A model generated the notes under the pieces. It did no database searches and was not told where the DNA came from. It saw only the letters and a program-made list of their open reading frames with translations. This document shows, in pieces, positions 24,185 through 24,517 of a stretch of DNA of 24,517 nt. Made by a program: the position numbers and the translations under genes. The stretch is taken from the NCBI GenBank assembly GCA_017380995.1, contig JAFOCY010000013.1:1-24517 (forward strand). The letters run 5' to 3'. The DNA comes from Oscillibacter sp. Its GTDB lineage: Bacteria; Bacillota; Clostridia; Oscillospirales; Oscillospiraceae. Numbering within the stretch: the stretch's first letter is position 1; every line of letters starts with the position of its first letter.

Positions 24185-24517
24185 TCATGATCCTTTCTTA
24201 GTTGTCTCAGCAGTTTGCTGCTGTTTTTGTTTCTTATTCCATTTTAAAAACCATCTCAATGCCGGAACTGCTACCGTAAGGCCAACTTTCAACAGCGTAC
24301 CGAGGCGAATGCTGAGCCCCGCCTCCCCCTCCACTTTGGTGTCGGGACTTTCAAAGTCCAGCCCAACGTGGATATAAGGCTCCGGAATATCCAGAACTTT
24401 TTCCAAAAGAGGCATGACTGTCCATACCCCTGCGTGGATGTATCCATAGACCTGTGCCCCCATGGCAGGGTCCTCCTCAGCGCCAACAGTAAGGGCCAGC
24501 TGCAGTGGGTGGATACG
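24185..24517 (-). CDS. DUF2953 domain protein (YtfI-like), C-terminal part (cut by window edge)
   Basis: The frame is open to the right edge, so only the last 110 residues are seen. It runs from RIHPLQLALTVGAEEDPAMGAQVYGY, typical of DUF2953 (YtfI) proteins, to a basic tail rich in K and Q. A hydrophobic segment (LGTLLKVGLTVAVPALRWFL) near the C-terminus may be a membrane anchor. Its partner gerW follows after three bases. DUF2953 is a sporulation-associated family of unknown activity. The N-terminal signal or membrane region lies outside the window. Confidence 0.85.
   Translation of the reverse strand, partial: RIHPLQLALTVGAEEDPAMGAQVYGYIHAGVWTVMPLLEKVLDIPEPYIHVGLDFESPDTKVEGEAGLSIRLGTLLKVGLTVAVPALRWFLKWNKKQKQQQTAETTKKGS

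Overview
The window looks like a piece of chromosome from a spore-forming, anaerobic member of the Clostridia, most likely in the Oscillospiraceae/Flavonifractor-Oscillibacter neighbourhood. The reasons are: an IspH-ribosomal protein S1 fusion, the DUF2953-GerW-DacF sporulation block, a butyrate-type CoA-transferase, CarD next to IspD-IspF, moderately high GC and frequent GTG starts. The species assignment is inference; no rRNA gene is present. All 29 genes lie on the minus strand and run right to left. I see no mobile element, tRNA, rRNA or CRISPR array. No gap between genes exceeds 191 bases.

Right to left (direction of transcription), unit A (24517 to 16508) is a tight series: DUF2953 (cut by the right edge), gerW, a D,D-carboxypeptidase, rluB, an RpiR-type regulator, a BaiN/HI0933-type flavoprotein, cmk, plsC and the ispH-rpsA fusion. 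It ends in a strong hairpin at 16464-16496. Unit B is a single CoA-transferase gene (14990-16333) with its own near-consensus promoter, structured leader and terminator. Unit C is carD-ispD-ispF (14798-13094), with a promoter before carD and a terminator after ispF. Unit D is a two-gene pair, DUF3343 and a cysteine desulfurase-like enzyme (13009-11631).

Unit E starts at a textbook promoter (11567-11595) and reads cdaA, cdaR, an RseC-like membrane protein, a DUF5685 protein, a J-domain protein with a cysteine-rich tail, yicC, remA, gmk, rpoZ, priA, def, fmt, a zinc metallopeptidase and rsmB (cut by the left edge). I see no internal terminator in about 11.5 kb. The yicC-to-rsmB half is the classic Firmicutes order, but coaBC is missing between rpoZ and priA, and a peptidase gene sits between fmt and rsmB.

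Most of the window is conserved housekeeping: isoprenoid synthesis (ispD, ispF, ispH), phospholipid and nucleotide metabolism, translation start and maturation, replication restart and c-di-AMP signalling. The least explained part is the run of three cysteine-motif genes (7382-9330) downstream of cdaAR. The most testable new idea is an independent internal start for ribosomal protein S1 inside the ispH-rpsA frame: a full Shine-Dalgarno sequence lies 10 bases before an in-frame ATG exactly at the domain junction.
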